Source: Bradysia coprophila
Lineage: Eukaryota; Arthropoda; Insecta; Diptera; Sciaridae
Reading direction: 5' to 3'
Assembly (NCBI RefSeq): GCF_014529535.1
Contig: NW_023503972.1
Coordinates: 6,200,001-6,264,000, forward strand
Length of the DNA: 64,000 nucleotides
Both the position numbers and the translations under genes were made by a program. Position 1 is the stretch's first letter. Every line of letters begins with the position of its first letter. The notes beneath the pieces are model-generated. The model did not search any database. It was not told where the DNA came from and saw only the letters and a program-made list of their open reading frames with translations. Of this stretch, positions 1 through 11,759 are shown piece by piece.

Positions 1-176
1 CATGGCGAACTTTCATTCACACATCGTGACGATTATCCTCGCCAAGATGATGTCGCAATTTTTGTATATGTAAATCGCCCAAGAGCCAATCACAGTGGAG
101 GTGTGACGCAAGTCGTTTTATCCACTTACAAAAGAACTGTGTCACAAATGGCAGATGATGGGGAAAGTGTAAACAG
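1..176. other. left-edge non-coding stretch
   Basis: I see no supportable gene in this stretch. It ends in the 8-bp target duplication GTAAACAG (169-176) of the adjacent foldback element. Confidence 0.5.
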
Positions 177-1465
177 TAGGGTGTAGCGGTTTTACAAAAT
201 GTGTTAGTTCTGTTAAGGCTCAGCCGGAAATCCACTCAGCTGGTCCATCTGATCATTTTATGGAAGAATATTTTTTTTCAAACTTTGATTTTGTGCTGCC
301 GCCAGATCGATTTTTGAAAATTTCGTCGTTTTCGGTCCACGTCACATATATCGATTTTTTACGGTGGGCTCGGTGTACATAAAAAGTTGAGTCAACATGG
401 TAATCTAATCTCCAGGCTTCACAGATTATTTTATAAAAAATATCAAGTCTAAAAAATATTTTTTGGGTGCATGCGTGATTGTCAAAGTTCCCCGATGGTG
501 ATTTTGAGACTTTAATCTCGCCACAAAATTTGATGAAAATGTGCAAAAATGTAAATTAAACTTTAAATATGCTAAATGGACCGCGGTGAGTCAAATACAA
601 CATCTGATTTGAATTGGGACACCTAAATTTGATATTTATCTGACAAAAAGTTGTGTTTTTGGTACATGGAATATCGGTGGCGAAAGTCGAATTACCTCAA
701 ATCAATAATTTTTTAGCTTATAATGTATTCCCAGGTTCTGACAATGCGAAACCTTCAATTTTAAGCGTTTTCTAAGCTAATTTACGTACTGTTGACAAGT
801 TCTAGAGCCAGTGGCTACGTCTCTTTACATTTTCAAATTTTGATGTATTTAATGTTGTAAATTAGCTTAGAAAACGCTTAAAAATGAAGGTTTCGCATTG
901 TCAGAACCTGGGAATACATTATAAGCTAAAAAATTATTGATTTGAGGTAATTCGACTTTCGCCACCGATATTCCATGTACCAAAAACACAACTTTTTGTC
1001 AGATAAATATCAAATTTAGGTGTCCCAATTCAAATCAGATGTTGTATTTGACTCACCGCGGTCCATTTAGCATATTTAAAGTTTAATTTACATTTTTGCA
1101 CATTTTCATCAAATTTTGTGGCGAGATTAAAGTCTCAAAATCACCATCGGGAAACTTTGACGATCAGTCATGAACTCAAAAAATAATTTTTAGACTTGAT
1201 CTTTTTTATAAAATAATCTGTGAAGCCTGGAGATTAGATTACTATGTTGACTCAACTTTTTATGTACACTGAGCCCACCGTAAAAAATCGATATATGTGA
1301 TGTGGACCGAAAACGACGAAATTTTCAAAAATCGATCTGGCGGCAGCACAAAATCAAAGTTTGAAATTTTTTTTCTTCTATAAAATGATCAGATGGACCA
1401 GCTGAGTGGATTTCCGGCTGAGCCTTAAAAGAACTAACACATTTTGTAAAAACCGCTACACCCTA
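177..1465. mobile_element. hAT-like foldback element with ~600-bp terminal inverted repeats
   Basis: Two arms of about 609 bp (177-785 and 857-1465) are near-perfect reverse complements around a spacer of about 70 bp. The termini read TAGGGTGTAGCGG and its reverse complement. GTAAACAG flanks both ends (169-176 and 1466-1473). An 8-bp duplication of the form nTnnnnAn is characteristic of hAT transposases. No transposase ORF is present; the open frames inside the arms mirror each other and are not coding. Arm similarity is high but not perfect (small differences near 480-500 and 1165-1185), so the element has aged somewhat. It would have been mobilised in trans. Confidence 0.85.
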
Positions 1466-1473
1466 GTAAACAG

Positions 1474-2336
1474 CTGATTCAAAAATTGGTTGCTAAAAAA
1501 TAAAAGACGGCTATGCGCCTGCATGCAAATGTTTTATCAACAAAAAATTTACCCGAAGGAGAAAGAAAATTATACCAAAAAAAATTGCGTCAAAAAGTGA
1601 CAGATTATTCGGCTATCTTCCGTTTGAATTCCATTCTTTCAGGACATACTTTTCACAATTTTTCTTACGGGGAGGTGCGGGAAAACTGAAAAAGTAAGAA
1701 AATTTGCATGTTTCTAGCGAAGAGGTTGTATGTACAAACCCGTTTTTTTTGAATAACTACACACACGGAATTTTGAAAACCGACACATTTTCTGTTTCTG
1801 TGTTTTACTTGAGTTTCTGATTTCTCCATATAAAAATACATGCAAAATTCACAAGAAACCAGCAAACCACGAAACACAAAATGTGTCGGTTTTCAAAATT
1901 CCGTGAGTGTATTTGGTTTCGTCTCGTCAATACCTTTCATTTTTCCGATTTTTGAGAGAAAACATCCAGAGATATGATTGATAAACTATTGAAAAACCAA
2001 ACAAAATCACTGTTCGTGGAACTTGAGTCCAAACTTCTGTCACTGTTTCGGGGTACTTTCCGTGAAGTTTCGATAACTTTTCTACGGTAGAAAGTTAGGG
2101 AGACACCCAAAAGATTATTCTGTGTATTCCCCTGTTTTCCGCTAGTTTCCAACATCTACCACTTGTGACACATTTTTTTTGTAATAATTTTCTTTCTAAA
2201 AAATTTCTGAGAAGTGATGTGCTCCCATGTATCTAATAAAATGGCGGTCCGCGTGACCAACAAACAGCATTGTTTTAAGCTATTGATTAAAATTGTAGAT
2301 TTCGAAACTATCGTCACATAAAACTACAACAAAGAA
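1474..2336. other. non-coding stretch with a ~150-bp inverted-repeat element
   Basis: The stretch is AT-rich without a credible gene. A ~40-bp inverted repeat (1761-1805 against 1872-1910, core GAAAACCGACACATTTT) bounds about 150 bp and looks like a MITE. A similar AACCGACACATTTTCTGTTT sequence recurs near 16321, so this is an interspersed family. Confidence 0.5.
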
Positions 2337-4317
2337 CTAACTTTCGTGATTCAAATTTTTTCCCTTCGTTTCATCCATCAAAAATATGCTGAAAACTATG
2401 CCAAATATGCAAACTCCACCATATGTCCACATGACTGTATGCAGTGGGCAAACACTCAAAAAGTAGGGCATGGTTGCGTAAGACACTCCAACAAATACGT
2501 TCAAGGAAAGCATGATTATATTGGTGCCGATGTGACGAATCTAAATTTTAATTGCCAGGTGCCAGGGTCATCCCAAGTACAATATTTAACAAAACAAGAG
2601 AAACTTACGTTGCTCGGCAGTATTTCGGCTGTATATATGAACGGAAGCGGTCTCAATCCAGCTGCGCTTGCGAAAATGAATAACGAGACACAAGTTACGG
2701 GTACCCAGTAAAACAAAGCCATGTCAAAGCCTCGATTGCTGATGTAAGAAAATATACCGAACGCGATTAAAGCGGCACTAGACACGGTGCAACCAAGTCC
2801 GAAAAGTTTTCTACGACCCCACAGATCGATTAACACTGCAGATGCGGCCGTTCCGAGAAAATTCAGTACACCTACGATGATCACAGACAAATTGGCGTCA
2901 AAGTTGGCTTTCGATTGAGTGAACAAGTCCAACGCGAATGTTGTAAACGCATGTACTGAACTTAAGGTCACGATTATTGTTAAGCATATTCCGGTTACTA
3001 ATCCCTTTAGAGATTCTCTGTTTACTGAGAAAAAAAAATCGTTTTGAAATGTTGGAGCCGTTACTATCCTCACTTACAAATGAGCTTCCAACTGCCTTCT
3101 TGTCTTTCCAGCTCTCGTTGAGTTAAGACATTATTCAGCTTTTGTATTTCAGCAACCGTATCGAATCCATTCTTACTGCTGTCGTTTCCATTATTGTAGA
3201 ATTTAATCGACTTCTTGGCAGCCTGAAATTATTCTCGATATTGTTAACAGTGTGTCACTGTATAGCCCGTAACGCACCTCAATTTTATTTTGTCGCAATA
3301 GACTGCTCGGAGTTTCCGGTAAAATTATCATGGAAAGCAAAAATATCACGGGAAAGGGAAGTATAATCAATGGAACGTTGGAGTAGTCCAAAAATGCTCC
3401 TGTAATATATGCACACAACATACCAAAGGTTATGCTTAGGTTTAATATTGAGCCGAGAAATCCGCGAATTCTGAAGAATAAAAAATTCATTTCAATTAAG
3501 AGAGAATCTTATGTGTATCGACCTATTGAATATGATCGTGAAGTGTATCCGGACAGATGAGAATTATCAATCTCGTCGATTGGAATTCTCGCCCGGAAAT
3601 TATCCTCCAGCTATTTGCAGCTTGGGATCGATCACAGGGATTTTCCCGTAGAACCATAGCTCTGCTCGTAGCATGAACATAAGAAATATTCGTAAGCTCA
3701 CGCAATCAAAGTAGGCCTTACATTTCCGTCATAAAGACAGTAGTCATGAAGACACAAGACATGTAATCGTACACACGCATACATGTTTGAAAATTTGGAA
3801 GATTTTTGACGTTGGAAAAATGAGTGTTCGTGCTAGGAGTAGTGCTATGATCCAACGTTTTTCTAAAAAAAAAACCAACGTCACTGAGTTGAGAAAAACC
3901 TTAAATTATTTTTCTTTATACCTGGGATCTGCCATCTCTGCAACAAATAACGGAACACAAAAATGTATTCCGCCGTATGCCATGCCAGTAATCAATTGGC
4001 CGATTAAAATCATATTTATTGAAGTCGATGCTATTAAAATGATCCAAAAAGCCTGCAAGTAAAGTAAAGGTAAAGTTGAAAGAATGCGAAACAACCATGA
4101 TCAACCAGGCGCAAACCATACCATGTTTGGGATAACAAGCAAACTGATTGTAGTGATGCGCCCTAAATGGCAGCAGAGTCGTTTCGAGCAATGTAATTGG
4201 TCCACTGACCAGAGGACTATTTTCCGATCTCAGAAGTTGTAGCGAAGGTGTCAACCATCCAATACAATATCCTTGTGCAAGAGACAACAGGTTCACTAAA
4301 AATAATTTTGAACACAT
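2337..4317 (-). pseudogene. Tret1-like MFS sugar transporter, copy 1, frameshifted
   Basis: This is a major facilitator sugar transporter of the trehalose/glucose (Tret1-like) group. The six exons are 4122-4317, 3922-4052, 3278-3470, 3078-3222, 2609-3024 and 2337-2540. All introns have GT/AG ends and sit exactly where they do in the neighbouring copy (8749-10760). Family marks include PETPSSLL after the sixth membrane segment, DLWGRRKL in the TM8-9 loop, and DETKGKNL near the C-terminus. Exons 2-6 are open and in phase. Exon 1 is 196 bp, against 270 bp in the sister, and is out of phase with exon 2. It lacks about 59 bp around 4165-4180, which removes most of the second membrane segment and shifts the frame. 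Unless an unseen exon rescues it, the full-length protein cannot be made. It is probably a recent pseudogene, or makes an N-terminally shortened product. Confidence 0.7.
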
Positions 4318-6130
4318 TTTCCGAATGGTACGTCAATTAAACAAATTTTCATTTTCACCGCAAATGACTGTAAGGTATTGGTATTTTAGTTAAATAACAT
4401 TCAATTTTTTCATATTCTGTTTGAACTTGAAGAAATATGTGTCTCAATCGATAACAAACATTAAACTAAAATTTCGGTGCTATGCATAAGAACCATTTTG
4501 CATCTGTACAAATGAAGTGTACTAGACTACAATTTATACTGCCGCCGTTCAGAAACAGATACGGTGTTTATTGTAGAGCGAGATGGAAAATCAACTGCTG
4601 TCATCGATAATACAAAAGAATCTGACAGCAGACCCCGAGATGGAACAATAGGTTGTCATTTCGCCATCTCTCTCACTTAAACACTCTATAAGATGATACT
4701 CACCTGGAAAACAAATCTACTCAGCCGCTACGTAGTACATTATGCAATAATCGTATTGTGTAGGTGTGAGTGAATAAACGGCTAATACATGCATGTAATG
4801 TATAGCATTGAACACCAAGTGTAATAACCGAGTTTCTACCACTTAAAATGTCTTCAAACATGGTTACTGCAAAATGCTGCTGAAATGCTTTTTTAGGCCC
4901 ACGATGTGTATTGTCACAGTCTCCACATCTAGTGCCTAAAAAAGCATTTACCACTCGGTTGTATAAATAACTATTTCAGAACTAAAGTTACGAATTTTAA
5001 CCAGATTCCGTCATTTGTTTTAGTGTTCACAACTGGCACGCATAGACACTCGCGTTCCCCAACACAACATTCATCGTCAACAGCTTAGTAATTCATCGTC
5101 AACTATGTCTAGTTAACACGTTAGCTCGGACTCGGAGATTGGTAAGATCCTGACTTTCAGGATGCAACACTCGTTAAATGAAAACAAATAATTCCTGTCA
5201 AGTGAAAATTCGTATACCACTACACCTTTTATTTACAACAACAACTAACTTAGAAATAGCATGGACGGAGAACATCATGTCTGTTGTGTACTTATGTAAG
5301 TCTATTCCATACACAACTCACTACTTTTATCATAGTTGTTCCACGCATAATTGGTGATTTTTTTTTTTTATCGGACACACCATTTTTGTTTTCGGACGTT
5401 TATGGTGCTATCAATAGGGAATTTCAAGGTGATTATTTCATAGAAGAAGTTTTTTTTTTAAACGACCTCTCCGGCTCGGGGCGACTCTAAGAAAATTTGA
5501 ATATTTCAAAATCATGACTTTTTCAGCTCATAAAATATTGAAGTTGAAAAAGTTTTTTAAGATTTTTTGAAAAAAAAAAATGAAAAACCTCTCTTAATTT
5601 CTTGATATGTTAAATGGGATGTAATGTGCTAGCCTTTATTTTAAGCCAATAAAATGAAAAATCGGTTGGGTATGGGACAAAACCATAAAATTGTACTTTG
5701 ATGCCTCACCCTGACTCACAGCTACAACCTTTCGACCCGACGATACTTTTATTAGAATCGTCTGTCAATTCTCTACAAACTACCATATTCCTACCATAAC
5801 TACCATAAGAAGTGTGCTTGAGGTGTCTCAATGCAAGTTGCAACGTCCTTAGGATTTTTATATTTAACAAGGAAAATTTACAAACCCCTCACGGGGAAAA
5901 TGGGCTCCAAAACCCAAAAAACCAAGAAATTTTTTTCTTGGTTTTTCGAAAGTCTACTGTTACTGTAGGGTAATTCGGTACATAAAGGGGTCGCAAAGTG
6001 ACGTACTGATGTCAAAAATAGATTTATGAATGTGGCAGTAACGTTTTGGAACACTGTGCACTGTGACATGTCATAACGGAATGAAATCTTTACCGATCGA
6101 CATCGACACACACTATATAGTTTTCGCTGG
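4318..6130. other. non-coding stretch with a short hairpin
   Basis: No credible gene is seen. A perfect 16-bp inverted repeat (4883-4898 against 4934-4949, AAATGCTTTTTTAGGC) encloses about 35 bp. The open frames here have no coding-like composition. Confidence 0.4.
4883..4949. repeat. short perfect inverted repeat
   Basis: AAATGCTTTTTTAGGC at 4883 is matched by its exact reverse complement ending at 4949. It could be a remnant of a small MITE. Confidence 0.5.
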
Positions 6131-6144
6131 ATTTGAAATTGAGT

Positions 6145-6722
6145 ATGAAGAACCTGGATATAACGATCGGTAATCTGAGACTGGAAGCAAAGTCAAAAAT
6201 GGATAGCATCTCGTACAAACATTGGACAGATATGATGAACGATATGTCTAAGGAATTTATGAAACTGTATTCGTCGATGAATGAAGATTTGTATGAAGCT
6301 GCAAAGAAAGAAGAAAACAAAATGATGTTCGTCCTAGAGAAGTTGAAACGAGATACGGATAAACTAATAATGGATTGGAATAAAAACAGGAGTATTGAAA
6401 AAGAAAAGCTTTTCAAGAATGATTTCAAACCGGATGAATTGTCGAAGATTGCGGAAGATGTTAAGATGGTTGAAGGAAAAGCAAAGAAAATCAACTTTTG
6501 AACCAGTTACTTGGTACTCTACCAGCCGGTTCTAATCAAGAATTATTTCTCGAAGGATTAATAACTGAGGCAATCCGAATAAAAACGGCAGAAGAAAAAG
6601 AAAAAGAAAATCAAACTGAAAAGAAGAAAGAGAAAAACACAAAAAATGAAGCGAAAAGAACTCGATGGAATAAACAGGACGGAGAAGATGAATCATTGAT
6701 GAAAGTACCACGGAAAGAATGA
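6145..6722 (+). pseudogene. Lys/Glu-rich coiled-coil ORF interrupted by a frameshift
   Basis: An ATG at 6145 opens a 118-codon frame rich in Lys, Glu, Asp and Met, with heptad-like helical composition, ending TTTTGA at 6501. A second frame overlaps that stop and runs to 6722; it is also strongly Lys/Glu-rich and ends in a charged tail (KVPRKE). Two adjacent frames with the same composition suggest one ancestral ORF of about 190 codons broken by a single-base shift near 6495. An AATAAA lies at 6807. I do not recognise the family; a retroelement gag-like protein or a domesticated relic are possibilities only. The antisense open frame over the same bases is a shadow. Confidence 0.35.
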
Positions 6723-6869
6723 TTGGGTTTACTTTGCTCTAAAGATGAATTGTTTTAGTTCTGGATTTTTGATTTCTTTAAATTTCTTGATTTGTTTACT
6801 GTGTAGAATAAAGCGCTTTGGTTTCAGTATAATCCTGATGAATTTTTTAAAATTTATTTTATTTTATTA

Positions 6870-6993
6870 CAGTGAACGACATCTCAAATGTCTCACTGTC
6901 AGATTTTTCTGAGAGTTTTATTGTGTCATTGCAAATTCACAATGACATTCTCTGAGGGGAATGACGGTGAGGCATTTGAGATGTCGTTCACTG
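6870..6993. mobile_element. Tc1/mariner-type MITE, 124 bp, with TA target site
   Basis: The termini CAGTGAACGACATCTCAAATG and their reverse complement are flanked on both sides by TA (6868-6869 and 6994-6995). Nearly the whole element folds on itself. CAGT-type ends and TA duplication are typical of Tc1/mariner-derived MITEs. There is no coding content. Confidence 0.8.
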
Positions 6994-8149
6994 TATGTTC
7001 CAGATAGCCAACGAGTTAGATTAAGATTTGCTCTGCTTCTAAAAATTGTTTTGTTTCAGTTTACCTTTCAGTAGTAGATTAATAGAAAAATCTAAGATTT
7101 TGGTATCTGTGCTGAAATTTGGTTTATTTTTAGTTTATTATGAGTGTTAAGCTTTGAATTTTAAATTTTCCAGCTATTGCTCTGCTGAGTGTAGTACTTT
7201 AATTTCAGAATTTTAAGGTGCTTGGCCGTTCCAGACGATTGCTTGATAACTGATGAGTAAAATTTTTTTAAAGACTTTGGTTTTAAGTTTGAAATTGCAG
7301 GTAAAAAAGAATTTTAGCTTTGAATTGAAGTTATTTTAGCTATTCCTGATTTCATTGTTGGCTAGAAAACATTTCCGTTTTGCTTAATTTATCTTGGTTT
7401 AAAAAGGAAAGGTTTTTTGAGTCTTAAGGTGCAGCTTAAAATTTGGACGCTGGAACGATTTTGTGACGAATGTCGATTTTCTTCTCGTGCGTTTAGCTTT
7501 TAGAGTGAACTGTGCTAAAATTAATTTTCATAGTAAACGAGCCGGGTTTAGTCTTTTCTGTCAGAACTTGAAAAAAGGGTTTATTGTGTTTCATTTTTAT
7601 TGAACTGAATTTGTGTTGTTTAATCGTAAAACGGAGGCTGACTTGAGTGTTAATTACCAACGGAGAAAAATGGAGGTAAGCTGAACTGTGTGTCGATTAA
7701 AATGTTGGGTTCATTCGTTTACAGAATGAGCGTTTAACTGTGTGGAACGAGACCCATGTCACTGTATGAAGTTTTGTGTTTTGGTGGTTAGAGCGAACGG
7801 GTTTGCTAACTTGTGTTGCGTTAATGCTGCGCTTCTGGGATTTCAAAGCATTTCTAATACTTCCGTGTTTTCCATTAAAAAATGGCAAATTTTCGTAAAC
7901 ACCGCATCACTCGTTCAATAGAGAAGTTTACTGCTGTCTTGTGAACGAATACGATGGAAGCAACTGATGATGGACAGTTCTATACTGTCCTGTGACCACC
8001 ATCGTATTTGGAGGTCGAAACAGCTTCTCTTTCGTTGATTCAATCACTTAACGTGAACCGTGGGTAAGGGAAGAGCGTAAAAGCTCTGTTCGTTCTTGCA
8101 ATCAAGCTTTGACGATTCGTTGGCTGAAATCCCGTACGAATTTCAGTTG

Positions 8150-8280
8150 TTTAGTTAAACTTATGAGGCATTTCAGTTATTTAGCTAAATTCGTAGGCAT
8201 TTCAGCGTTTAGTTATTTGAATTTGCAGGCTTTTCAGCTTTAAGCTGCTTCAATTTGTAGGCATTTCAGCTTTATAGTCG
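8150..8280. repeat. degenerate tandem repeat of about 30 bp
   Basis: AGGCATTTCAG or a close variant recurs near 8166, 8195, 8227 and 8259, each followed by a TTTAGTTAA/TTTAGCTAA-like tail. That makes four to five diverged units. Confidence 0.6.
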
Positions 8281-8748
8281 AAGTAATTTAGCTTCTCGTT
8301 TTAGTTGGTCTTCATTGTTGTCTGTATAGTTCGTTGCCAAATCGCAACGTTAAAAAGACCAGAAAGATGCTTTGTAGCAATCTGTTGTTGAAGATATTGA
8401 TTTGAACTCATTTATTTGTGCTTCTAAAGAAAAATTATACAAAAATAGGCTATCGTCACGGCAGAGTAAAATAAACTTTACTCTGTCGTGCTATCGTTCT
8501 TTATTTTCGAAATGTGGTATATTCCTCAGAGCAAATGAAATAATTTCATGAGTAGTAGTGAGTATAAAAATGAAGATTCCACAACTGTACATACAATCTT
8601 GCTCCTAATTTGTGAATTCTACGGAAACGGTGTGTTGTCACTCTCGGCCTCGCCGAGGACTTACCATTTTCACATCTATTGCACATTTCGAAACTAAAAT
8701 ACGAAAGTATCACAAAATGAAACTAGATGCAACGTAAAGCCCATAAAG

Positions 8749-10760
8749 CTAACTTCCGCGATTCAAATTTTTTCCCTTCGTTTCATCCATCAAAAATATG
8801 CTGAAAACTATGCCAAATATACAAACTCCACCATATGTCCACATGACTGTCTGCAGTGGGCAAACACTCAAAAAGTAGGGCATCGTTCCGTAAGAAACTA
8901 CAGCAAATACATTGAAGGCAAGCATGATTATAGTGGTGCCAATGTGGCGAATCTAAATTTTAGTTGCTGAGGTCACTCGAAGTACGATAAATGACATAAC
9001 AGAACGGAACTTACATTGCTCGGCAGTATTTCGGCTGTATATATGAACGGAAGCGGTCTCAATCCAGCTGCGCTTGCGAAAATGAATAACGAGACACAAG
9101 TTACGGGTACCCAGTAAAACAAAGCCATGTCAAAGCCTCGATTGCTGATGTAAGAAAATATACCGAACGCGATTAAAGCGACACTAGAAAGGGTACAACA
9201 AAGTCCGAAAAGTTTCCTCCGACCCCATGAATCGATTAACACCACAGAAGCGGCTGTTCCGAGTAAATTCAGTACCCCTACGATGATCACAGACAAATTG
9301 GCGTCAAAGTTGGCTTTCGATTGAGTAAACAAATCTGACGCGAATGTTGTAAAAGCGTGCACTGCACTTAAGGTCACGATTGCTGTTAAAGATAGTCCGG
9401 TAGCTAGTCCCTTCAGAGATTCTTTTCTCACTGAAAAACAAATTTGGTTGAGAAATATTGGGGCCTTCATTATCCCTACTTACAAATGAACTTCCAACTT
9501 CCTTCTTGTGTTTCCAGCTCTCGTTGAGCTACGACAATTTGCAGCTTTTGTATTGCAGCATCCGCATCAAATCCATTCTTACTGCTATCGTTCCCATTAT
9601 TGTAAAATTGTATCGACTTTTTGGCAGCCTGAAATTATTGTCGACATTGTTAACCGCGTCAACAGTGTAGGTGTAGCCCGTAACCCACCTCAATTTTATT
9701 CCGTCGCAGCAGACTGCTCGGGGTTTCTGGTAAAATTATCATTGAAAGCAAAAATATTACAGGAAAGGGAAGTATAACCAAAGGAACGTGGGCATAGTCC
9801 AGAAACGCTCCGGAAATATAAGCACCCAACATTCCGGAGGTTGTGCATAAGTTTAATATGGAACCGAGGAATCCTCGAATTCTAAAAAAAATCATTTTAA
9901 TTAAAGCAGAGAATGCTATACATGGATCAATGTATGAAATAGGATCGTGAGGATCGAAGGATGACACACGTTTTTTCCAGAGTCATTTTTGTATTCCTTT
10001 GATTTTGAGATACCATTGGAGTAGGTTCACTTGTCTAGTATTTTCTCTCTATCGCTTTCATCCATTCATCTCAAATTCATATACAGGACAAGGATGTCAC
10101 AAGCACTATGAAATCCGTGGCATCCGAACTGTAATCCTTGATGTGTTTTAATGGATGAAAGAGTGAGAGAGAATATTGGAAAAGTGAGAATGTGTTCGTA
10201 ATTGTCCACTTGGGTCATCCCATACCTTTTTTTTATTTATTGTTTATACCTTGGATCTGCCATCTCTGCAACAAATAATGGAACGCACAAGTGCATTCCA
10301 CCGTATGTCATACCAGTGATCAATTGACCCAATAAAATCATGTTTATCGAATTCGATTGAATCAAAATTGTCCAAAACGCCTGAAATTGAAAATTACATC
10401 AAACTCGCAAAAAATGTTGTTCGACACTGTAAGAAAGCGGAACAAAGACTAGCACACAGATTAGAGCAGCTCAACTCTGTTCCGCCGTACCATATTTGGA
10501 ATCGAAAGTAAAGTGATTGAAGCGATGATTCCCAAATGTTTCGATATAATGGAAAATAAAATTGTCCCGAAAAATGAGCCCACGCATGGTAAGAAACCAA
10601 GTAAGGTCGTTTCGAGCAATGTGATTGGCCCACTTTCTAGTGGACTATTTTCCGATCGTAAAATTTGCAGTGACGGTGTCACCCATCCAATACTGTATCC
10701 TTGTGAAACTCCCAGCATGTTTACTAGAAACAAATTTGCGAATTTGGGCACATTCAGCAT
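8749..10760 (-). CDS. facilitated trehalose/sugar transporter Tret1-like, copy 2 (intact)
   Basis: This is a plasma-membrane MFS sugar carrier of 452 aa, close to the usual insect Tret1/GLUT-like length. The exons are 10491-10760, 10250-10380, 9689-9881, 9484-9628, 9015-9430 and 8749-8952 (270+131+193+145+416+204 bp = 453 codons). Every junction is GT/AG and in phase. The protein opens with a short tail before TM1 (SIGWVTPSLQ, SENSPLESGPIT, typical of the family). It carries VAEMADPRIRG after TM4, PETPSSLLRR after TM6, a charged cytosolic loop (exon 4), DSWGRRKLFG between TM8 and TM9, and DETKGKNL at the C-terminus. The usual D-x-GRR/K loop between TM2 and TM3 is replaced by SKHLGIIAS, which is atypical. 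Copy 1 lies 4.4 kb away in the same orientation and shares all intron positions. The substrate (trehalose or hexose) cannot be assigned by reading. An upstream non-coding exon is possible. Confidence 0.85.
9017..9180. repeat. 164-bp tract identical to 2611-2774
   Basis: I find no mismatch between this stretch of exon 5 and the corresponding stretch of copy 1, whereas immediately flanking exon and intron sequence differs every 10-15 bases. The tract codes for the segment around TM10-TM11. Confidence 0.75.
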
Positions 10761-11447
10761 TTCAATTAATTCAAAAAGTAATCGATTTTACCGCAAATGA
10801 CCGCAATATATTGATATCTTAGTTGACTAAAATTCAATTTTTCAGATTTTTCCATATTTGTATATGTATTTCAATCGACCACAAAAATGTAACTAAAATC
10901 TTCGAGCAAAGCTACTTTGCATCTATTCAAAAATTCAATTTAAATTCCGGTTGAGAAACTGATGAGACTACAGATGGAAACCAGTTCGGTGTTTTTTACT
11001 GTGACTCGCACTAAATTTAAATACAAATTTACATTAATTAATTTACGCCATAGCGCTGCTGGTAGCATCAGCATAGAAAATATTCTGAGGCTTGTGCTCA
11101 CTCTGACAGACAACAAACATTATTTTCACATTGCTCATGCTCCTGATCCTGATCGCAGTCATTCTCATATTTCATTCAGCGCATTACCTAGTAGACTCTA
11201 ACGATGATTACGCATCATGCGAATCCAAACAGGTTTGTTTAGTCAGTATGCAAGTAACAAGGATAAAATAATATATTTTGTCACGACTGATGAAAAGTTG
11301 AATTTTCGGTACTAGTCGTAAGCCTGCCTAACGTGGCGAAGCCGTGAAATTCCACTTTCATCACGAGTTGCAAGATACATTTTTTTGCGCTTGAAAACTG
11401 AAATGAGACGAAACCGCAACAACATAAACAAAGAATGTATATTCTAC

Positions 11448-11609
11448 CAACGCACTTCAAGCAAAAGTGGCACTCTAAATAGGGTACTGAAACTTGACAG
11501 TGCTCTATACAAAATTTTACACTGTAAAAAGAGTGGGGATAAAATTTCATACATAATAGTACTCTATTTGACAGCTGTCATTAACAGCACTTTTGCTTGA
11601 AGTGCGTTG
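11448..11609. mobile_element. MITE copy A, 162 bp, 7-bp target duplication
   Basis: The termini CAACGCACTTCAAGCAAAAG and exact reverse complement (22 bp perfect in total) are flanked by ATTCTAC at 11441-11447 and 11610-11616. Shared internal blocks (CTCTAAATAG, ACTGTAAAAA, TATTTG-CAGCTGT) tie it to copy B. Confidence 0.8.
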
Positions 11610-11759
11610 ATTCTACCAATAATTCAGCAATAACAAGCATTCTTCAGCGATTCGATTTTTCGATCTTTGTTTGCGTGTCGAAATCCGTCGAATTTATTCT
11701 TTACACTCTGGCGAATTTTCATCTACCAAAAATGATTTTGTTTGTCCGAACTTAGAAAA

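Larger units (their letters stand above)
6723..8748. other. non-coding stretch between the transporter copies
   Basis: It holds a 124-bp MITE (6870-6993), a ~30-bp degenerate tandem repeat (8150-8280) and a small hairpin at about 8458-8493, whose CACGGCAGAGTAAAATAAAC half recurs near 26984. I see no gene. Confidence 0.5.

Noticed and set aside
253..546. 97-codon minus-strand open frame
   Set aside because: It lies in one arm of the 177-1465 inverted repeat; the mirrored arm is broken, and the frame has no family features.
6090..6494. 134-codon minus-strand frame rich in Ser, Phe and Ile
   Set aside because: It is the antisense of the Lys/Glu-rich plus frame; its composition is what the complement of AAG/GAA codons gives.
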